Of a stretch of DNA of 64,000 nt, positions 37,319 through 46,722 are shown in pieces. A program made the translations under genes and the position numbers. Origin of the DNA: Lutibacter sp. (lineage in GTDB: Bacteria; Bacteroidota; Bacteroidia; Flavobacteriales; Flavobacteriaceae); NCBI RefSeq assembly GCF_016342705.1, contig NZ_JAEINV010000001.1:186001-250000 (forward strand), given 5' to 3'. The first letter of the stretch is position 1. Every line of letters begins with the position of its first letter. The notes below the pieces were generated by a model. That model ran no database searches. It had not been told where the DNA came from and saw nothing but the letters and a program-made list of their open reading frames with translations.

Positions 37319-37381
37319 AAGACATACAAATTTAAAAAACTAATTGATGAGTATTTATTTAATGTTTCAAAGGAGCAGTAA
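37319..37381 (+). pseudogene. Possible 3' remnant of the disrupted gene
   Basis: Immediately past the IS right end, 20 codons read KTYKFKKLIDEYLFNVSKEQ and a stop, with a flavour of the end of a response-regulator or kinase protein. It is out of frame with the kinase fragment if the element is simply excised, so a deletion would also be required. Too short to identify. Confidence 0.22.
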
Positions 37382-37428
37382 AAAAACTCTATTAAAAACC
37401 TGTTCAATTATATTTCCTATTAAAAGTG

Positions 37429-37436
37429 TAATTTTG
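37429..37436 (+). promoter_or_regulatory. -7 box of the first propeller regulator
   Basis: TAATTTTG matches TAnnTTTG exactly and lies 16 bp before the ATG at 37452. The -33 box is not clear (GTTC at 37402-37405 at 23 bp). The promoter is outside the IS, so the regulator can be expressed independently. Confidence 0.45.
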
Positions 37437-37451
37437 TAGCGCTTCAAAAAA

Positions 37452-40274
37452 ATGATTTCCATGAAATTAAAACTAACTGTAGTATTTAAGTTAATATGTA
37501 TCGTATTTTCAGTAAGTGTTTTTTCTCAAGAATTGCCACCAATTAAAAACTATGCGCCAACAAGTTATGGAGCTGAAAATCAAAACTGGTCTATTTCTCA
37601 ATCCGAAGAAAGGAATATTTATGTAGCAAATAATAGCGGATTGTTAGAGTTTAATGGTGCAACATGGAAATTATATCCTTCACCCAATAATACTATAATA
37701 CGCTCTGTAAATGTTCAAAACAACAAAATATATACAGGAAGTTATATGGAGTTTGGGTTTTGGAAAAAAAATGAATTTGGCAGTTTATATTATACATCTT
37801 TAAGTGCTAAATTAAAAGAATCTTTAATTGAAGAAGATTTCTGGAATATTATAACTTTTGATAGCTGGGTGCTTTTTCAGTCGTTACATAGAATTTATAT
37901 TTACAATACATTAGATGAGTCGGTAAAAATAATTAATTCAGAAACACAACTTCCAAAAGCCTTTAAAGTAGATAACGCAATTTACTTTCAAAAAATGGAA
38001 GTTGGTATTTTTAAAATTGAAAATGGAATGCCAGTATTGGTTTCGGATAATGAAATGCTGAAAACTAATATATTGGTAAATATTTTTAAATCAGACAATA
38101 GAATACTCTATCAAACACAAAAGGATGGTTTTTATTATTTAGAGGAAGGTGTTCTAAAAAAATGGGAAATTTCTTCAAATGCAATAATTTCAAAAATTAG
38201 TATTTATAGCAGCTTACAATTAGCCGATGGAAGTTTTATATTGGGAACAATATCTAACGGAATGTTTCATATTAATAAAAACGGAGATTTATTAATTCAC
38301 ATAAATCAAGAGAAAGGCTTAAATAACAATACCGTATTATCGTTATTTGAAGATAAAGAGCATAATCTTTGGCTAGGTTTAGATAACGGCTTAAGTGTGG
38401 TAAACTTTAATTCTCCTTTCAGAGTTTATAATGATTTTAGCGGGAAATTGGGTTCTGTTTATACTTCTGCAATTTTTAACAATAAATTATATTTAGGCAC
38501 AAACCAAGGGTTGTTTTATAAAGATTTGGACTCAAACAACGATTTTAATTTTATTGAAGGTACTGATGGTCAAGTTTGGTGTTTAAGGATTTATGATAAT
38601 ACACTTTTTTGTGGTCACAATAAAGGAACTTATATTGTAAATAATGGAGTGGCAAATCTTATAAGTAATGTTATGGGAACCATGGAAATAAAGCCAGTTA
38701 AAAACAATAAAAATATATTAATTCAAGGGTATTATAGTGGTTTAAATGTTATTGAAAAAAGAAATGGTACCTGGCAATTTAGAAACAAAATTAAAGGCTT
38801 TAATCCAACAAGTCGGTTTTTTGAATTTACAAAGGATGGCAGTATTTTAATGAATCATGAGTATAAAGGCGTTTTTAAAATTGAATTAGATGATAATTAT
38901 ACAAAAGTTGTAAGTAGCGACATTTTAAAAAGTGCACCAAAGGCATTAAAGTCAGCCATTACTAATTATGAGGGGCAATTGTTGTATGGTTCTAATATGG
39001 GAATTTTTAGGTATAATACAACCAGTAATAATTTTGATAAAGACCCAATTTTAAGTGATTATTTTTTAAAGGATGATAGCTATGTTTCGGGTAAACTTTT
39101 AAATGATAATATTACTAACACGCTTTGGGGTTTCTCAGATAAGAGTTTATTATATTTTACCCCAGGAAAATTAAACAACGTAGCTAAAGTCACCAAAATA
39201 TCTTTAGAAGCTTCTTCAAGAAAATTTATAGCAGGCTTTGAAAGTGTGCTGCATTTAAATAATGACGCCTATTTGTTTGGTTCTTCCGAAGGATATTTAA
39301 TTTTAGATCTTAAAAAAATAAAACAAGATGACTTTACAGTTAGCATAAACGCCATTGAAAAAGGAACTATTAATATTAATTCCATTCCGGTTTCATTAAA
39401 GAATAACAATGTTACCTTTAAAAATAAGGAAAATAATGTTTCTTTTAAATTTAGCGCTCCGGGATATAATAAATATGCAGAAGTAAACTATCAGTACCAA
39501 TTAAAAGGTATGTATAATAAATGGACCAATTGGTCTAAAGAATCTGAAGTAGCTTTTAAAAACTTACCTTATGGTAAATATACGTTTAATGTGAAAGCAA
39601 GAGTGGGAAGTAAAATTTCTAAAAACATAGCAGCTTTCTCGTTTACTATAGAAAAACCGTGGTTTTTATCTAACGAAATTATTATTGTTTACGTAATTTT
39701 ATTTATCATTTTATCATTGGTAATCCACATGCTGTACAAAAGACATTATTCCAAGCAAAAGAAAACATTGATGGATAAAAAGCAGCAGGAGTTTTCAATG
39801 ACTCAATTAGAAAATGAAAAAGAAATTATGAATTTGAGAAACGAAAAGTTGCAAAATGAAATTGATAGTAAAACTAGAGAGTTATCGGCTTCAACAATGA
39901 GTATTATAAAAAAGAATGAACTTTTGAATACTATTAAAAATGAACTTGGAGTTGTAAAAGATGACAGTAAAATTAAACCTGTAATAAAAATTATTAATAA
40001 AAACTTATCTAATACAAGTGACTGGGAGATGTTTCAAGAAGCATTTAACAATGCAGATAGTGATTTTTTAAAGAAGGTAAAAGCAGCGCATCCAAATTTA
40101 ACTCCAAATGATTTAAGATTGTGTGCGTATTTGCGTTTAAATCTATCATCTAAAGAAATAGCTCCACTATTAAATATTTCAGCTCGTAGCGTAGAAATAA
40201 AAAGATATAGGCTTAGAAAGAAAATGGAATTGCAGCATGAAAAAAGCCTCGTGGAGTATATTTTAGAATTATAA
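37452..40274 (+). CDS. Beta-propeller/Y_Y_Y one-component regulator with LuxR-type HTH
   Basis: Membrane-spanning transcription regulator of 940 aa. A signal peptide (VFSQELPP) is followed by a two-component-regulator-type propeller (about 30-640; NNTVLSLFEDKEHNLWLGLDNGLSVV is a typical blade) and a Y_Y_Y domain (about 655-725, YQLKGMYNKWTNWS). One helix spans about 740-765, a coiled coil about 770-830, and the C-terminal HTH LSSKEIAPLLNISARSVEIKRYRLRKK ends the protein. There is no HisKA, HATPase or receiver domain, so signal must pass directly from the propeller to the HTH. An ATG at 37461 is an alternative start. It converges with its paralogue at 40362; the glucan locus nearby is a likely target. 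Confidence 0.87.
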   Translation: MISMKLKLTVVFKLICIVFSVSVFSQELPPIKNYAPTSYGAENQNWSISQSEERNIYVANNSGLLEFNGATWKLYPSPNNTIIRSVNVQNNKIYTGSYMEFGFWKKNEFGSLYYTSLSAKLKESLIEEDFWNIITFDSWVLFQSLHRIYIYNTLDESVKIINSETQLPKAFKVDNAIYFQKMEVGIFKIENGMPVLVSDNEMLKTNILVNIFKSDNRILYQTQKDGFYYLEEGVLKKWEISSNAIISKISIYSSLQLADGSFILGTISNGMFHINKNGDLLIHINQEKGLNNNTVLSLFEDKEHNLWLGLDNGLSVVNFNSPFRVYNDFSGKLGSVYTSAIFNNKLYLGTNQGLFYKDLDSNNDFNFIEGTDGQVWCLRIYDNTLFCGHNKGTYIVNNGVANLISNVMGTMEIKPVKNNKNILIQGYYSGLNVIEKRNGTWQFRNKIKGFNPTSRFFEFTKDGSILMNHEYKGVFKIELDDNYTKVVSSDILKSAPKALKSAITNYEGQLLYGSNMGIFRYNTTSNNFDKDPILSDYFLKDDSYVSGKLLNDNITNTLWGFSDKSLLYFTPGKLNNVAKVTKISLEASSRKFIAGFESVLHLNNDAYLFGSSEGYLILDLKKIKQDDFTVSINAIEKGTININSIPVSLKNNNVTFKNKENNVSFKFSAPGYNKYAEVNYQYQLKGMYNKWTNWSKESEVAFKNLPYGKYTFNVKARVGSKISKNIAAFSFTIEKPWFLSNEIIIVYVILFIILSLVIHMLYKRHYSKQKKTLMDKKQQEFSMTQLENEKEIMNLRNEKLQNEIDSKTRELSASTMSIIKKNELLNTIKNELGVVKDDSKIKPVIKIINKNLSNTSDWEMFQEAFNNADSDFLKKVKAAHPNLTPNDLRLCAYLRLNLSSKEIAPLLNISARSVEIKRYRLRKKMELQHEKSLVEYILEL

Positions 40275-40309
40275 TTTTAAAAATTTGTATAACTGCAGTG
40301 AAATATCAA

Positions 40310-40334
40310 TTTTTAATGTATTTATATTAAAAAA
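40310..40334. terminator. Weak AT-only hairpin between convergent regulators
   Basis: TTTTTAAT / ATTAAAAA with an 8-nt loop. It lies between two converging genes, but the stem has no G-C pair, so terminator function is doubtful. Confidence 0.25.
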
Positions 40335-40361
40335 TAGAAAGAAGTATGCAGCCTGAAAGAA

Positions 40362-43190
40362 CTAAGAGTTATCTAAATCGATTAAATACTCAACTAAATT
40401 TTGCTCTCTTTTCAGGTTTAATTTTTTTCTTAGTCTATATCTGGCAAGTTCTACTCCACGAGATGTAATATTAAGCATTTTAGAGATTTCTTTAGAACTC
40501 ATATTCATTCTTAAAAATGCTGCTAATTTAATTTCTCTAGGAGAAAGTTTTATATTGCTATCAGAAAGTTTTTTTAAATAATTACTGTGTACTTGATCAA
40601 AATGATATGCAAATTGATCCCATGAATCGTTGTTTGAAAGCTCTTTATCAATAGTTTTTATTATTTTCTTCAATGCTTTTTTTGAATCAGTTTGATCTAG
40701 AGATGAAACAATTTTATTTTGAACATCCTGAATAAAATCATTGTTTTTAACCAAATGCATAGTGATTGTTGTTAGTTGATCATTTTTAAGATTAATTTCT
40801 GATTTAAGCTTTTCATTTTCTAATTTATTTATTTCTTTATCTTTTATTTTTATTTCTTCATCTTTATTCTTGTAAATAATAGATTTTTCTTTTCTATATT
40901 TTTTTTGCTGAATAAAGGGTATTAATGTTAAAGAAATAAGGACCAAAATCAAATAACACATTTTAGCCAAATTTGTGAAGTACCAAGGGGTTAAAACTTC
41001 AAAAGAAAAGGTAGATACATTACTTTCTATTTCGTAAATATTCTTAGCTTTTATTTCTAAAGTATATTCTCCGAAAGGTAGGTGTGTAAATTCTTTTTCA
41101 CCTAAGCTAGACCATTTAGACCATTGTTCATCTAGCGGTAAAAGTCTGTAACAGTATTTTAAATCTTCAAATCCATCGAAATATGGTGAGGCATAATGAA
41201 ATTTGATAGAATGTGTTTCGGTAATTTCAATTTGATCTATATAAGAAGGATTATAGGTGTTAATGGAATCAGTTGAAGATTGTGTTTCAACTTTTCTAAG
41301 CAATACACGAAAGTTTTTATTTACAAATGTTTTTTTATTAGGAGTATAATCAATAAAGCCTTCTTTAGCACCAATAAGTACATTGTTTTTATCAAGTATT
41401 GAAATATTTGCTAAATCATCACTTATAAATTTATTGATATGTTTAAAAATAGTGGTCTTATTTTCAAAAGAGCCAAATCCTTTTTGAACTAAATTTCCAA
41501 ATTTTTTGTTCTGAATATAGTAAACAGAATTAGTCCCATTAGAAGCCATAGTGCTTACATATTCGGTTCCAAGCCATTTGTTAAAATATAAATTAGGACT
41601 GAAAGTATGAGAGTTTGAATTAAAATCATAAATACCTTTTTCTGTTGTAAAAACTAAGTTGTTATTCAAAGAATAAACATCTATCATCATATTTGAAGGT
41701 AGTCCATCATTCTTTCCGTATTTCTGGATGTTTTTTTGAATAGTTAAATTTGAATCAAATTCAATTCTAAAAGCTCCTTTGGAAACATGTGTCATCCATA
41801 ATGTTGAGTCATTTTCAAACTCCATAATTCTAGATGATTGCTCTTCTAATTTTTCAACTCTTTGAGCTACTGACCAGTTGTCTTTATTTTTATTAAAAAG
41901 CGAAATTCCTCTATAATCTCCACCAATTATAATATTTGGTATTTTGGTATTCATAAATTTCCAACTTCCAATTTCTTGAATTTGAGTTAGGTTTTCACCT
42001 TTTAAATCAAATGCACCACGATCGTGATTCAAAATAAGTTTATTCTCAACCTCAGAGAAATTATAAACTTGTCCTTCGCTTCCCGTTATTATTTTAAAAG
42101 GGTAGCCATTAGAGTTATAATTCTCTTTTTTTTGAATAAAAACACCGGTGTTAGTACCAAGGTATATTTCGTTACCATAACTTATGGCTGCATATCCAGT
42201 ACCTTCAATCCCAACTTCTTCATTTATTAATGAAAAAGGTAAATTTATTTTAAGGTAATCAATTCCATTGTTTAGTCCTACCCATAAATTTTGAAATTCA
42301 TCTTCATATAAAGATTTTACAGTTCTATCTGATAGACCTTCTTTTTTGGTTAAATGATTTTTAAGAGTAAAGTTTGAATTAAAAATGTAAATTCCTTTAC
42401 TTTGAGTACCAATAACATATTCTCCAGAGGTTAATTTTAGCGCAGTATTAACTGTTCCAAGGGTTACTTTAAGGTCAATAGGTGTATAGCCCTTATCAGT
42501 TAACAGTTTCATTTCTCCTTCTCTAGTTAAACAATAATACCCCTTGTTAGTTGGTAAAATTGCAATAATATCAAAATCAATCTCAGAGCCTTTAACTTTA
42601 ATGAACTCATTATTTATAATCTCATAGAGACCTTTTCCATAGAATTGAGCAAAAATCTTATTATTAACATTAAATGCAAAGCGCATATATCCTGGTAAAT
42701 TCATGGACTTTATTTTGTTGTCCTCAAAAACAAATAATTCACTTTCTGTATTAAATAATATTTTATTGTTAAGTTCAAGTATTTTCCAAGTTTCAGCAAT
42801 ATCTTGTTTGTTTTTAGGTAAATGTTTTAAGAGCGATGTAAAAACTAAATCGTTTTTTGTTTTAGTGAAATACCCAATTTGTCCCTGACCTCCAACAAAA
42901 ATTCTGTCTTGGCTATCTACTTTAATAGCTCTTAATCTTGTAGAAAGTGGAACCTCATATTTATTCCATTCTCTTCCGTCAAATTCTAAAAGACCTTCAT
43001 TATTTGCAATGTATAAAATACCATCACTAGTTTGGTCGAAAGCCCAGTTTTGAATCCCACCTTTGTAATCGTTAGAGTCAAAATGTTCTTTTAAAGGAGT
43101 ATTTCGTAAAATAGGAGCTTTCACACTTTGTGAATTCACCTGGTGAAATACTAATAATATAAAAGGTATAAAGCGAAATAAGTTTTTCAT
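40362..43190 (-). CDS. Second beta-propeller/Y_Y_Y one-component regulator with LuxR-type HTH
   Basis: Paralogue of the 37452 gene, 942 aa, same order: signal peptide (VNSQSVKA), propeller blades (LSDRTVKSLYEDEFQNLWVGLNNGI), Y_Y_Y (YRLLPLDEQWSKWSSLG), one membrane helix near 745-765, coiled coil, and a C-terminal HTH MSSKEISKMLNITSRGVELARYRLRKK. The HTH regions of the two proteins are clearly alike while the propellers differ more. It is divergent from the GH5 gene across 295 bp, the usual layout of a regulator next to its target locus. Confidence 0.87.
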   Translation of the reverse strand: MKNLFRFIPFILLVFHQVNSQSVKAPILRNTPLKEHFDSNDYKGGIQNWAFDQTSDGILYIANNEGLLEFDGREWNKYEVPLSTRLRAIKVDSQDRIFVGGQGQIGYFTKTKNDLVFTSLLKHLPKNKQDIAETWKILELNNKILFNTESELFVFEDNKIKSMNLPGYMRFAFNVNNKIFAQFYGKGLYEIINNEFIKVKGSEIDFDIIAILPTNKGYYCLTREGEMKLLTDKGYTPIDLKVTLGTVNTALKLTSGEYVIGTQSKGIYIFNSNFTLKNHLTKKEGLSDRTVKSLYEDEFQNLWVGLNNGIDYLKINLPFSLINEEVGIEGTGYAAISYGNEIYLGTNTGVFIQKKENYNSNGYPFKIITGSEGQVYNFSEVENKLILNHDRGAFDLKGENLTQIQEIGSWKFMNTKIPNIIIGGDYRGISLFNKNKDNWSVAQRVEKLEEQSSRIMEFENDSTLWMTHVSKGAFRIEFDSNLTIQKNIQKYGKNDGLPSNMMIDVYSLNNNLVFTTEKGIYDFNSNSHTFSPNLYFNKWLGTEYVSTMASNGTNSVYYIQNKKFGNLVQKGFGSFENKTTIFKHINKFISDDLANISILDKNNVLIGAKEGFIDYTPNKKTFVNKNFRVLLRKVETQSSTDSINTYNPSYIDQIEITETHSIKFHYASPYFDGFEDLKYCYRLLPLDEQWSKWSSLGEKEFTHLPFGEYTLEIKAKNIYEIESNVSTFSFEVLTPWYFTNLAKMCYLILVLISLTLIPFIQQKKYRKEKSIIYKNKDEEIKIKDKEINKLENEKLKSEINLKNDQLTTITMHLVKNNDFIQDVQNKIVSSLDQTDSKKALKKIIKTIDKELSNNDSWDQFAYHFDQVHSNYLKKLSDSNIKLSPREIKLAAFLRMNMSSKEISKMLNITSRGVELARYRLRKKLNLKREQNLVEYLIDLDNS

Positions 43191-43374
43191 TATTGATGAA
43201 ATAATAAATTTGAGTGAATTTAATAATAATATTGAATATAAAGGGTTTACAAGACTATAATTTCGAAGGATGAAAGTTTTTGATGAGTTGATTAAAATTG
43301 TAATGAGAGTTTTTAATGTGTTGTATTTTTAAATGTTTTGAGATTTTTTATGTTATTTTGTATAATTATTTGGC

Positions 43375-43406
43375 TTTGATATTTTATATTGATAAATGTA
43401 TGTTGC
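43375..43406 (+). promoter_or_regulatory. Possible promoter of the GH5 gene
   Basis: TTTG (43375-43378), 20-bp spacer, TATGTTGC (43399-43406), two mismatches from TAnnTTTG and like the box at 31789. It would leave a leader of about 70 nt. The rest of the divergent gap 43191-43485 is AT-rich with no gene. Confidence 0.38.
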
Positions 43407-43485
43407 GGATATATTTTATTAATATAGCAAAGCTTATTTTGACTATTACAAATTTTCTGCAAATAAATAATCTTTATACCTTAAA

Positions 43486-46400
43486 ATGAAAAATAAAATA
43501 TTTCTAATAATCTTAATGTTTGGAACTTTATTTAGTTGGAGTCAAGGATTAAAAACACAAGGCAAAAAAATTGTTGATCAAAACGGCAATGAAGTTATTT
43601 TGCGTGGAATGGGTTTAGGTGGATGGATGCTTCAAGAAGGTTATATGATGCAATCTAGTGATGTAGCAGATACTCAGCACGAATTTAAAAATAGACTTAT
43701 TGCGTTAATGGGGGAGACCAAAACAAATGAGTTTTATGATGCTTGGTTGGCAAATCATGTAACTAAAAAAGATATTGATTCTTTAGCGAAATGGGGTTTT
43801 AATAGTGTTAGGCTCCCAATGCATTATAATTTATTTACTTTACCTATAGAAGATGAGCAAGTTGCTGGAGGAAATACTTGGTTAACAAAAGGTTTTACTA
43901 TGGTTGATAATTTGTTAGATTGGTGTGAGTCCAATAAGATGTATCTTATTTTAGATTTACATGGAGCGCCTGGAGGACAAGGTACAAACGCTGCAATTTC
44001 TGATTATGATGATACAAAACCATCTTTATGGCAAAGTCAAGAAAATAAAAATAAAACAGTTGCTTTATGGAGAAAGTTAGCTGATAGGTATAAAGATGAA
44101 CCTTGGATTGGCGGTTATGATTTAATTAACGAAGTAAATGGAAATCACGTTACGGGTACACAATTAAAGCAATTTTATGTTGAAATTACCAATGCCATTC
44201 GAGAGGTAGATACAAAACACATACTTTTTATTGAAGGTCACGATTGGGCAAATAATTTTACGGGTTTAACACCAGCTTGGGATAATAATATGGTGTATAG
44301 CTTTCATAAATATTGGAGTTATAATGATCTTGGTTCCATTCAATGGGTTTTAAATTTAAGAGATCAGCAAAATGTTCCTTTATGGATGGGTGAAGCTGGA
44401 GAAAATTCTAATGTTTGGTTTACAGATGCTATTAAACTGTTTGAAGATAATAACATTGGTTGGTCTTGGTGGCCATTAAAAAGAGTTGAAACTATTGTTG
44501 GTCCTTATTCTATTCCATTTACACCAGCATACAAAAAGATTCTAAGTTATTGGCGAGGTGAAACAACCAAGCCAACAGAAACTGAAGCCTATAATGCAAT
44601 GATGGAGTTGGCTGCTAACTCCAATAGTTCAAAATGTTATCATCAAAAAGATGTGCCAGATGCTATGATTAGACAGGTAAAAACCAATGAAACTAAACCT
44701 TATAAAAAACATAACATTCCTGGAGTAGTTTATTTGTCGGATTTTGATTTAGGTAAAAATGGAATAGCGTATTATGATATTGATGTTGCAAATTATTCTG
44801 GTTCATCAGGTGAGTTTCAAGCTTGGAATTCTGGTTGGGTATATAGAAATGACGGTGTGGATATTAGTACAAATGTAGATAATGTTAATAGTAATAAATA
44901 TCATATTGGATATGTAAGAAAAGGTGAATGGGTTAGTTACACAGTTAATGTTGCAGAAGCTTCGGCTTATAAGGCTAAAGTGCGTTTATCTACCCCAAAT
45001 AATGGAGGAGTTTTTCATTTATCCATTAATGGTGAAGATATTACTGCAGGGCAAACAGTTGCTAGCACAAATGGTTGGACTAATTTTCAAACAATTGAAA
45101 TTCCTAATATTGTATTAAAGCAAGGTGCTCAGGTTTTAAAATTACATATTGATAATGCGGTTGAGTACAATATGAGTAGTATTGAGTTTGTAAAGACAGG
45201 TACAGTTGAGTCAGTTTCTTGTAAAGCTTTAAATGGCGAAACAGGATCAGATGAAAAATCAGTTGAAATCTCTGTTAGTCAAACAGTATTAGCTAGTTCA
45301 TTAACAGGTTCTTCAGGACTATTCACGTTATATGTTAATGGTGTTAGTCAACCTATTTCATCTGTTTCACTAAAATCAAATAAAGAGAAAACATTAGTTT
45401 TAGCTACAAGCAAAAACTTATTATATACCGATCAAATTTTAGTGAGTTATTCTGGCGATTTGGTGAAATCTGTCGGAGGTAAACAACTTGAAACTTTTTC
45501 GAATTTAGTAATAAGAAATACACTAGCAGTAGTAAATATTTTACCATTAAAAATTGAAGCAGAAAATTATAAATCTATGGTTGGGCTTGCGACAGAAACA
45601 ACTACAGATATTGGAGGAGGAAAAAACATTAGTTATACGGACGCAAATGACTATGCTGATTATATAATTTATTCCGAAGAAGAGCAAAATTATAAGGTAA
45701 ATTTTAGAGTTGCGGGAGCGTTTAATGCAGGAAGTATTGGTTTGTTTTTGGTGAATGAAAGTTCGGTTGAAACTTCATTACTTACTGTTGCAACTCCAGT
45801 AACGGGCGGCTGGCAAACTTGGGCAACTGTCTCTGGCGATTTAATTATTCCAAAAGGGAAGCATACTTTACGATTAAAAATTCTTGCTGGTGGATTTAAT
45901 TTAAACTGGATGGAATTTATTTTACAAGAAAAAGATAGTGACAAAGATGGTGTTGCTGACACAAAAGATGTATGCCCTAATACAACTAATGGTGCAGCAG
46001 TTGATTCAAATGGTTGTTTCACTTTGGCAAAAGATAATTTTGAGATTAATAGTATAGGCGAAACATGTCCTAATATGAATAATGGACAAATAACAATTAA
46101 AGGAAAAGCAAATTACAGTTATAAAACCACAATTAATGGCATAAATCATAGCTTTATTGGCAATGCAACCATTAAGTTTAGTAATTTAACTCCTAAAACT
46201 TACGATTTTTGTATTTCAGTAGTCGGAGAATCTTTTGAACAATGTTATTCAATTGAAATTGCTGCGGGTAAAACTGTTTCAGGTAAATCAACTGTTGCAA
46301 ATAAAAAAGCTTCTATTGAAATTTTAGAGGGAACAGCACCGTTTAATGTGGAAGTTAATGGTAAGTTAATGCTTCAAACAATGTCAAATACTTTTGAAAT

Positions 46401-46719
46401 TCCTGTTCAAAATGGAGACTTTATTAATGTAAAAACCAGTGTAGTTTGTGAAGGTGTATTTGCAAAATCCGTTGATTTAGTTGAAGCTGTTGAAGTATAT
46501 CCAAACCCTTCCAAAGGAATTTTTGAAATTGGGATTCCAATTCAAAAAAATGAAGTATTAATTGAAGTTTTTAATTATAATTCGCAGTTAGTTTTATCTA
46601 AAATATACCCGGTTCAATATGGGCAAGTTATTATAGATTTATCAAATAACTCAAACGGAGTTTATTTGGCGAAAATTCATTTAGACACACTGGTTAATAT
46701 TAAAATTATAAAAAATTAA
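43486..46719 (+). CDS. Modular GH5 glucanase with two CBM6 domains, TSP3 repeat and T9SS tail
   Basis: Extracellular glucanase of 1077 aa. Signal peptide (FSWSQG); GH5 domain about 20-355 with acid/base E216 in YDLINEVNG and nucleophile E303 in LWMGEAGE. The early NEVILRGMGLGGWMLQEGY is like exo-1,3-glucanase members. CBM6-like domains follow at about 415-565 (GYVRKGEWVSYTV) and 685-825 (IEAENYKSM). A thrombospondin type 3 repeat (DSDKDGVADTKDVCPN) leads to a C-terminal Por secretion domain (VYPNPSKGIFEIG) to residue 1077. It is the only T9SS-type cargo in the window. A beta-1,3-glucan substrate is inferred from neighbours. Confidence 0.9.
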   Translation: MKNKIFLIILMFGTLFSWSQGLKTQGKKIVDQNGNEVILRGMGLGGWMLQEGYMMQSSDVADTQHEFKNRLIALMGETKTNEFYDAWLANHVTKKDIDSLAKWGFNSVRLPMHYNLFTLPIEDEQVAGGNTWLTKGFTMVDNLLDWCESNKMYLILDLHGAPGGQGTNAAISDYDDTKPSLWQSQENKNKTVALWRKLADRYKDEPWIGGYDLINEVNGNHVTGTQLKQFYVEITNAIREVDTKHILFIEGHDWANNFTGLTPAWDNNMVYSFHKYWSYNDLGSIQWVLNLRDQQNVPLWMGEAGENSNVWFTDAIKLFEDNNIGWSWWPLKRVETIVGPYSIPFTPAYKKILSYWRGETTKPTETEAYNAMMELAANSNSSKCYHQKDVPDAMIRQVKTNETKPYKKHNIPGVVYLSDFDLGKNGIAYYDIDVANYSGSSGEFQAWNSGWVYRNDGVDISTNVDNVNSNKYHIGYVRKGEWVSYTVNVAEASAYKAKVRLSTPNNGGVFHLSINGEDITAGQTVASTNGWTNFQTIEIPNIVLKQGAQVLKLHIDNAVEYNMSSIEFVKTGTVESVSCKALNGETGSDEKSVEISVSQTVLASSLTGSSGLFTLYVNGVSQPISSVSLKSNKEKTLVLATSKNLLYTDQILVSYSGDLVKSVGGKQLETFSNLVIRNTLAVVNILPLKIEAENYKSMVGLATETTTDIGGGKNISYTDANDYADYIIYSEEEQNYKVNFRVAGAFNAGSIGLFLVNESSVETSLLTVATPVTGGWQTWATVSGDLIIPKGKHTLRLKILAGGFNLNWMEFILQEKDSDKDGVADTKDVCPNTTNGAAVDSNGCFTLAKDNFEINSIGETCPNMNNGQITIKGKANYSYKTTINGINHSFIGNATIKFSNLTPKTYDFCISVVGESFEQCYSIEIAAGKTVSGKSTVANKKASIEILEGTAPFNVEVNGKLMLQTMSNTFEIPVQNGDFINVKTSVVCEGVFAKSVDLVEAVEVYPNPSKGIFEIGIPIQKNEVLIEVFNYNSQLVLSKIYPVQYGQVIIDLSNNSNGVYLAKIHLDTLVNIKIIKN

Positions 46720-46722
46720 ACT

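Noticed and set aside
35835-37321. AAG on both sides of the IS as a proven target-site duplication
   Set aside because: Three bases in AT-rich DNA can match by chance, the IR termini do not end in matching TG/CA, and simple excision does not restore an open kinase frame.
40310-40334. Terminator between the convergent regulators
   Set aside because: The stem is all A-T; listed only at low confidence, not relied upon.
40374-40384. Another AATCGATT resembling the LacI operator
   Set aside because: It is inside the coding end of a regulator gene, and the flanks do not match TGTAATCGATTACA. Similar cores near 61250 and 63604 are also coding.
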